In this document: positions 16,347-21,296 of the stretch, in pieces
How the letters are laid out: every line of letters begins with the position of its first letter
Numbering within the stretch: position 1 is the stretch's first letter
Assembly (NCBI RefSeq): GCF_000717875.1
Contig: NZ_JOCT01000048.1
Span: 1-21,296 of the forward strand
Direction of reading: 5' to 3'
DNA: 21,296 nt
Source: Streptomyces sp. NRRL S-455
GTDB taxonomy: Bacteria > Actinomycetota > Actinomycetes > Streptomycetales > Streptomycetaceae
Translations under genes and position numbers: made by a program
Notes under the pieces: generated by a model
Database searches by the model: none
Told to the model about the DNA's origin: nothing
What the model saw: only the letters and a program-made list of their open reading frames with translations

Positions 16347-16360
16347 CGACGGTCCCGGCA

Positions 16361-16714
16361 TCACTTCACGATCACGTAGATCTTGCGCACGGTTTCGATG
16401 GTCTTCCAGACACCGACGAAGCCCGGCTTCATGACAAAGCTGTCGCCTGCCTTGTAGACCACCGGCTCGCCACCGTCCGGCGTGAGCTCGATGATGCCGG
16501 CGAGGATGTGGCAGAACTCGAAGGTCTCGCCCTTGATGGAACGCGTCTCGCCGGGCGTCGCTTCCCAGACTCCCGTATGGATCATCTCCCCGCGGGCGAT
16601 GTCCTGGGGCCAGGTCATGAACGCGGGGTCGCCGGAAACCAGACGTTCCGGCAGCGGGCCGGACTCGTGCGGCGCGAAGGAGGGGTTGGTGTCGATGGTC
16701 TTCAGAAACGACAT
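16361..16714 (-). CDS. Small cupin-domain protein (DUF861-type)
   Basis: 117-residue single-domain beta-barrel protein of the cupin_3/DUF861 type, related to the cupin domain of ureidoglycine aminohydrolase. Seen: GVWEATPGETRSI (48-60), EFCHILAG (66-73) with a possible metal ligand H69, LTPDGGEPVVYKAGDSFVMKPGFVGVW and a final VRKIYVIV. Such proteins bind or modify small molecules, and no reaction can be assigned. AAGGGAAG lies ahead of the ATG at 16714. The terminator at 16757-16790 separates it from the upstream operon, so it probably has its own promoter in the short stretch 16715-16756, although no clear hexamers are visible. It is convergent with the second IclR gene. Confidence 0.85.
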   Translation of the reverse strand: MSFLKTIDTNPSFAPHESGPLPERLVSGDPAFMTWPQDIARGEMIHTGVWEATPGETRSIKGETFEFCHILAGIIELTPDGGEPVVYKAGDSFVMKPGFVGVWKTIETVRKIYVIVK

Positions 16715-16756
16715 GTTCTTTCTTCCCTTGGCGTCGAGAAACTGATGGCCGTCCCA

Positions 16757-16790
16757 CCCGTGCCCGGCGGCGTGGAAAACCGGGCACGGG
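16757..16790 (-). terminator. Stem-loop terminator after gabD
   Basis: CCCGTGCCCGG (16757-16767) and CCGGGCACGGG (16780-16790) form a perfect 11-bp stem around a 12-nt loop. The structure lies 49 bp after the SSADH stop and ahead of the cupin start. It should end the region 4 transcript. Confidence 0.8.
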
Positions 16791-16839
16791 AGAGGCCCGT
16801 CGCGGTGCGTGCTGCGGCGCGGTCAGGGCATGACCGCCG

Positions 16840-18279
16840 TCAGCTCACGGGCACCGCGAGGTACTGGTACTCGAGGAACTCGTCGATCCCCACCCGGCCA
16901 CCCTCGCGGCCCAGCCCCGACTGCTTGACGCCGCCGAAGGGTGCGGCGGGGTTCGACACGAGACCGGTGTTCAGCCCCACCATGCCCACCTCCAGCCGCT
17001 CACTCACCCGCAGGGCAAGGTCGAGGCCCTCGGTGAAGACATAGCCGACCAGGCCCCAGGGGGTGTCGTTGGCCCGGCGGATCACCTCGTCCTCGTCGTC
17101 GAAGGTGAGGATCGCGGCGACGGGGCCGAAGATCTCCGTGTCCATCAGCCGGCTGCCGGGATCGACCTCGGCCAGCACGGTCGGCGGGTAGAAGCAGCCG
17201 GGGCCCTCGGGCGTACGGCCGCCGACGAGCACCTGCGCCCCGCGCTCCACCGCGTCGGCGACCAGCTCCTCCACCTTGCCGCGTCCCCTCCTGTCGATCA
17301 GCGGGCCGACGTCGACACCCTCCCGGGTGCCCGGACCGACGACCAGCGCGCCCATCCGCTCGGCCAGACGCCGCCCGAACTCCTCCGCTACCGAGCGGTG
17401 CACGAAGAAGCGGTTGGCGGCCGTACAGGCCTCGCCCATGTTGCGCATCTTGGCGACCATCGCGCCGTCCACCGCCTTGTCCAGGTCGGCGTCCTCGAAG
17501 ACGATGAACGGCGCGTTGCCGCCCAGCTCCATCGAGGTCCGTACGACCCCCTCCGCGCTCTGGGCGAGGAGCAGCTGCCCGACGGCCGTGGAACCGGTGA
17601 AGGAAAGCTTGCGAATCCGCCCGCCGCGCAGGAGCGGTTCGCACACCTCCCCCGCACGGGAGGTGGTGACGACGTTCAGCACGCCGTCCGGCAGCCCGGC
17701 CTCCTTGAGGATCGCGGCGAGAGCCAGGCTGGACAGAGGGGTCTGCGGGGCCGGCTTGAGCACCATCGTGCAGCCGGCCGCGACGGCCGGGCCGATCTTG
17801 CGGGTGCCCATGGCCAGCGGGAAGTTCCACGGGGTGATCAGCAGGCACGGGCCGACCGGGCGGCGGGAGAGCAGCATGCGGTTGCGGCCGTCCGGCAGGG
17901 TGGCGAGGCCGCCGTCGATACGGACGGCCTCCTCGGAGAACCAGCGGAAGAACTCGGCCGCGTACGCCACCTCTCCCCTGGCCTCGGCGAGCGGCTTGCC
18001 CATCTCGGACGTCATCAGATGGGCGAGCTCGTCGGTGCGCTCGATGATGATCTCGTAGGCGCGGCGCAGGATCTCGCTGCGCACCCGGGGCGCCGTACGT
18101 GCCCACTCCTCCTGCGCCTGCACGGCCGCTTCCTCGGCCAGCTTGGCGTCCTTGGAGCCGGCGTCGGCCACGTGACAGAGGACCTCGCCGGTGGCGGGGT
18201 CGTCGACGGGCATGGTGGCACCGTCCGCGGCGTCCACCCAGGCGCCGCCGATGAACAACTGCGTGGGTGTGTCGGTCAT
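16840..18279 (-). CDS. gabD: Succinate-semialdehyde dehydrogenase
   Basis: 479-residue GabD-type enzyme that oxidises succinate semialdehyde to succinate, the last step of GABA breakdown. Seen: TPWNFPLAMGTRKIGP (149-164), FTGST, general base E251 in MELGGNAP, catalytic C285 in GEACTAANR, and a C-terminal GLVSNPAAPFGGVKQSGLG. R160, R279 and S442 align with the Arg/Arg/Ser set that holds the carboxylate in human SSADH, which is good evidence for the substrate class. The position two after the catalytic cysteine is Ala, not the second Cys of the redox-switch enzymes. The ATG at 18279 overlaps the stop of the FAD/Fe-S oxidase as ATGA. A glutarate-semialdehyde role is the main alternative. Confidence 0.87.
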   Translation of the reverse strand: MTDTPTQLFIGGAWVDAADGATMPVDDPATGEVLCHVADAGSKDAKLAEEAAVQAQEEWARTAPRVRSEILRRAYEIIIERTDELAHLMTSEMGKPLAEARGEVAYAAEFFRWFSEEAVRIDGGLATLPDGRNRMLLSRRPVGPCLLITPWNFPLAMGTRKIGPAVAAGCTMVLKPAPQTPLSSLALAAILKEAGLPDGVLNVVTTSRAGEVCEPLLRGGRIRKLSFTGSTAVGQLLLAQSAEGVVRTSMELGGNAPFIVFEDADLDKAVDGAMVAKMRNMGEACTAANRFFVHRSVAEEFGRRLAERMGALVVGPGTREGVDVGPLIDRRGRGKVEELVADAVERGAQVLVGGRTPEGPGCFYPPTVLAEVDPGSRLMDTEIFGPVAAILTFDDEDEVIRRANDTPWGLVGYVFTEGLDLALRVSERLEVGMVGLNTGLVSNPAAPFGGVKQSGLGREGGRVGIDEFLEYQYLAVPVS

Positions 18280-21179
18280 GAGTTCTCTCCTGGTTGTCCG
18301 GGCCGGTCGGCGGCGGGGTCGAGCAGTTCCGCGAGGTGCAGGGCGCGGATGCCCCGGTCTCCGGCGAGGTGGTCGATCTGGGTGGCGCAGCTGAAGCCGT
18401 CGGCCACGACGACGGCCGGTGTCCGAGGGTCGACGTCGTCCAGGCGGGGCCTCAGGGTGAGGTCGGCGACAGCCATCGAGGTGTCGTAGTGCTCTTCCTC
18501 GAAGCCGAAGTTGCCGGCGAGTCCGCAGCAGCCCTCGGCCTCGTCGACCTTCGTCACGCCGAGGCGTCCGAGCAGGTCGCGGGGGTGGCGGCCCTTGAAG
18601 GTGGCGTACTCGTGGCAGTGGGTCTGCAGGACCACGTTGTCCGGCAGCTCCGGTGGGGTCCAGTTCGGCGCGGCGAGGTCGGTCAGGGCTCCGGTGAGGG
18701 TGTGGACCCGAGCCGCGACGCGCCGGGCGGCCTCGGTGCCGAGGAGTTCGGGCACGTCACGCTTGAGTGCTGCGGCGCAGCTGGGCTCGGCCACGACGAT
18801 GGGCCGGTCGTCGCCGTTGTCCAGGCGGGCGACCGTGCGGGCCATGATGCGGCGCGCGAGCGACAGTTGCCCGGTGCTCACCCAGGTCAGGCCACAGCAC
18901 AGGTCGTCCTGTGCCGTGCAGGGAAGGCCGGCGTCGGCGAGTACGCGGCTCGCGGCCCCGGCCACTTCAGGGCGGAAGGCGCGGGTGAAGCTGTCCACGA
19001 AGAGCAGCGTCTTCGCCGGTTCGCCGGTCCTCGCCGTGCGCAGGGCCCGGCGCAGCGCGCGCCGGGAAGCGAAGGCCGGGATCCGGCGTTTCGTGGTCAC
19101 GCCGCCGAGGCGCGCGAGCAGCTTCCCGACAGGTCCGCGCAGCAGCGCGTTCACCGGGCGGGCCGCGTACCCGACGAGCCTGGACGTCAGGGGCAGCCAG
19201 CCCAGGGAGTAGTGGGAGCGGGGTCTGACTCTGCCCTTGTAGTGCTGGTGCAGGAACTCCGCCTTGTACGTGGCCATGTCGACGCCGACCGGACAGTCGC
19301 TGGAGCAGGCCTTGCAGGACAGGCACAGCTCGAGGGCGTCACGCACCTCCGTGGAGCGCCAGCCGTCCTGGACGGTTCCGCCCCGCACCATCTCCTGAAG
19401 CAGACGGGCCCGGCCCCGGGTCGAGTCGTTCTCCTCCCCCGTGGCCCGGTAGCTGGGACACATCACACCGCCGGCGTCGCTGCGGCAGCGGCCGACGCCG
19501 ACACAGCGGCGTACCGCTCCCGCGAAACCGTCCTCGTCGTGCGGGAAGGAGAAGAGCGTCTCGACGGGCAGCACTTCGGAGGGGGTGTGCAGCGCGAGGT
19601 CGGCGTCGAGGCGGGCCGGGGCCACGATGACGCCCGGGTTGAGCAGCCCCTCGGGGTCGAAGGCCTCCTTGAACGCGGCGAACGCCCGGATCATCCGGTG
19701 GCTGTACATGACCTCCAGCAGCTCGCCCCGGGCTCGCCCGTCGCCGTGTTCGCCCGACAGGGTTCCACCGTGCTCGACGACCAGGGCCGCGGCTTCGGAG
19801 AGGAACCGCCGGGCGGCAGTCCGGCCCGCGTCCGTGGCGAGGTCGAAGTCGATGCGCACGTGGACACATCCCGCGCCGAAGTGGCCGTACAGCACACCGG
19901 TCAGCCCGTGGGCGGCCAGCAGCTTGCGGAAGTCCCGCAGGTAGGCGGCCAGGTCCTCGGGCGCGACCGCCGCGTCCTCCCAACCGGGCCAGGACTCCCC
20001 GCCGTCCACGAGACGAGCCGCCAGACCCGCCCCGTCCTCACGGACCCGCCACAGCGAGCGCCGCTCGGCCGGGCTGTGCACGACCCGCCCGCCGGTCATC
20101 CGGCCCCGGGCCTTGAGCACCTCCAGCAGTTCGTCGGCGCGGGCGTCGACGGCCGCCTGGTCGTCGCCGTCGAGCTCGACGTACAGCCAGGCACGCCCTT
20201 CCGGCAGCCCGGTCACGGAGTCCGGACCGCGCCGGGCACGCATGGTGGCGACGATCGCCTCGTCCATGCCCTCCACGGCGGTGGGGTGCCGGCGCAGGAT
20301 CTCCGGGACGTCCTCGGCGGCGTCGACCACGTCGTCGTAGCCGAGGGTGAGGAGGGTGGAAGCCTGTGCGGTCGCCACCAGGCGGACCGTCGCCGCGGTG
20401 ACGACCGCACAGGAGCCCTCGGTGCCCACCAGTGCGCGGGCCATGTCGAAGCCGTGCTCGGGCAGCAGGTGGTGCAGCTGGTAGCCGGAGACCTGACGCG
20501 GAATGCGGCCCAGCTCGGTGCGGATCGGCGCCAGATCGGCCTCGATCAGGCGGCGTACGTCCGCTTCGAGGCGGGCGACCCGCTCGACTGCGTCCGTGTC
20601 GTTCCGGTCGGCCGCACGCAGGCCGGTCCGGTCGGCGACGGCCCGCACGCCGTCGGCCGTCACGAGCTCCAGAGCCTCTATGTGGCTGCTCGTGCGCCCG
20701 TGCCGCACCGACCGGTTGCCGCAGGCGTCGTTGCCGATCATCCCACCGAGGGTGCACCGGCTGTGCGAGGACGGGTCGGGGCCGAAGGTGAGCCCGTGCA
20801 GGGCCGTCGCGCTGCGCAGCGCGTCCAGGATCACGCCGGCCTCGACGCGCGCGGTGCGCGCGGTCGGGTTGATGTCCAGGATCCGGTTCATGTACCGGGA
20901 GAAGTCCAGGACGACGCCCGGCCCGACCGCGTTGCCCGCCATGCTGGTGCCGCCGCCGCGCGCGGTGACCGGAACATGTGCCTCGCGGCAGGCCCGCAGC
21001 ACCGCGACGACGTCGTCGGCGCTGCGGGGAAAGACCACGGCCCGCGGCGGGACACGGTAGTTGGAGGCGTCGTAGGCGTAGAGGCCGGTGGAGCCGGGGC
21101 CGGTCTCCACCCGCAGGCCGGGAGCGGTCTCGGCGAGCCGCGCGACCAGCGGCTCCAGGGCCGTGGTGGTGTCCGTCAT
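18276..21179 (-). CDS. FAD and iron-sulfur 2-hydroxyacid dehydrogenase (GlcD-GlcF fusion, YdiJ/D-LDH-like)
   Basis: 967-residue fusion that probably oxidises a D-2-hydroxyacid, such as D-lactate or D-2-hydroxyglutarate, and passes electrons to the respiratory chain. Seen in order: PCMH-type FAD-binding domain (about 40-270) with TARGGGTSMAGNAVGPG (72-88); FAD-oxidase C-terminal domain with GHFGAGCVHVRID (432-444) and LSGEHGDGRARGELL (474-488); ferredoxin-like segment with C559, C565, C574 and the cluster C619, C622, C625, C629; then two GlcF-type CCG motifs at 761-763 and 884-886. All cofactor motifs are intact. It starts at the ATG at 21179, overlapping the upstream aminotransferase stop as ATGA, and is coupled downstream to gabD. 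The position between an aminotransferase and SSADH hints at a C4 or C5 hydroxyacid, but the substrate is inferred. Confidence 0.88.
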   Translation of the reverse strand: MTDTTTALEPLVARLAETAPGLRVETGPGSTGLYAYDASNYRVPPRAVVFPRSADDVVAVLRACREAHVPVTARGGGTSMAGNAVGPGVVLDFSRYMNRILDINPTARTARVEAGVILDALRSATALHGLTFGPDPSSHSRCTLGGMIGNDACGNRSVRHGRTSSHIEALELVTADGVRAVADRTGLRAADRNDTDAVERVARLEADVRRLIEADLAPIRTELGRIPRQVSGYQLHHLLPEHGFDMARALVGTEGSCAVVTAATVRLVATAQASTLLTLGYDDVVDAAEDVPEILRRHPTAVEGMDEAIVATMRARRGPDSVTGLPEGRAWLYVELDGDDQAAVDARADELLEVLKARGRMTGGRVVHSPAERRSLWRVREDGAGLAARLVDGGESWPGWEDAAVAPEDLAAYLRDFRKLLAAHGLTGVLYGHFGAGCVHVRIDFDLATDAGRTAARRFLSEAAALVVEHGGTLSGEHGDGRARGELLEVMYSHRMIRAFAAFKEAFDPEGLLNPGVIVAPARLDADLALHTPSEVLPVETLFSFPHDEDGFAGAVRRCVGVGRCRSDAGGVMCPSYRATGEENDSTRGRARLLQEMVRGGTVQDGWRSTEVRDALELCLSCKACSSDCPVGVDMATYKAEFLHQHYKGRVRPRSHYSLGWLPLTSRLVGYAARPVNALLRGPVGKLLARLGGVTTKRRIPAFASRRALRRALRTARTGEPAKTLLFVDSFTRAFRPEVAGAASRVLADAGLPCTAQDDLCCGLTWVSTGQLSLARRIMARTVARLDNGDDRPIVVAEPSCAAALKRDVPELLGTEAARRVAARVHTLTGALTDLAAPNWTPPELPDNVVLQTHCHEYATFKGRHPRDLLGRLGVTKVDEAEGCCGLAGNFGFEEEHYDTSMAVADLTLRPRLDDVDPRTPAVVVADGFSCATQIDHLAGDRGIRALHLAELLDPAADRPGQPGENS

Positions 21180-21296
21180 CGCCCTGCCGCTCCCGATGTG
21201 CCGGCCTCGACGGCGTTCGCCCAGGCCTGGAGGCCCTCGTCCACGCCCGTCTCGTCGATGACGAGCGCCGGGATCATGCGGACGACCTGGTTCCAG
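21176..21296 (-). CDS. C-terminal end of a probable class III aminotransferase (partial)
   Basis: Only the last 39 codons are in the window. They begin WNQVVRMIPALVIDE and run through VDEGLQAW to a Gly/Ala-rich tail and TGA. The VVRMIPALVI stretch followed by a helix with a DEGL motif is the usual end of acetylornithine/GABA-type class III aminotransferases. The stop overlaps the next start as ATGA (21176-21179). With the FAD/Fe-S enzyme and gabD downstream, a GABA or related omega-amino acid transaminase (gabT-like) is the best guess. Confidence 0.6.
   Translation of the reverse strand, partial: WNQVVRMIPALVIDETGVDEGLQAWANAVEAGTSGAAGR

Overview
The window is high-GC actinobacterial DNA and looks like Streptomyces. 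Third codon positions are almost all G or C, GTG starts occur, genes are packed end to end with ATGA stop/start overlaps, the binding protein carries a twin-arginine lipoprotein signal, and terminators are long GC stems without a T tract. I see no rRNA, tRNA, CRISPR array, transposase or attachment site. The content reads as a catabolic island for a nitrogen-containing organic compound.

Region 1 (14214 down to 1, minus strand) is one long gene train, in transcription order: MSOX/MTOX-type flavin amine oxidase; AstE/aspartoacylase-type zinc deacylase; then, after a G-rich 142-bp gap, a spermidine/putrescine-type ABC importer (Tat lipoprotein, ATPase, two permeases); a class III aminotransferase; a second, different zinc deacylase; an aldehyde dehydrogenase; an aldo/keto reductase; a type II HAD hydrolase; a second flavin oxidoreductase; and, after a strong hairpin, aspartase (aspA), cut by the window edge. 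The inferred logic is: import an acylated or polyamine-like compound, remove acyl groups, deaminate oxidatively or by transamination, oxidise or reduce the aldehyde, and pass aspartate to fumarate. The parts resemble ectoine degradation (a DoeB-like deacylase, an aminotransferase and an aldehyde dehydrogenase), but no ectoine hydrolase is present, so the substrate is unknown.

Region 2 (14215-16346) is regulatory. Two tandem IclR-family regulators on the plus strand are divergent from region 1. They are about 90% identical over their first 147 residues and about 55% identical after that. Each is preceded at nearly the same distance by the same 39-bp promoter/operator-like box (29 of 39 bases identical). 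A long terminator separates them.

Region 3 (16361-16839) is a small cupin gene on the minus strand, convergent with the second IclR gene, with an 11-bp perfect stem-loop behind it that should end transcription from region 4.

Region 4 (16840-21296, minus strand) is a second, translationally coupled operon: the end of a probable class III aminotransferase, a 967-residue GlcD/GlcF-type FAD plus iron-sulfur 2-hydroxyacid dehydrogenase, and a GabD-type succinate-semialdehyde dehydrogenase with the substrate-binding Arg/Arg/Ser set intact. The aminotransferase/SSADH pair suggests a GABA-type shunt feeding succinate to the TCA cycle, so the whole window converges on C4 dicarboxylates.
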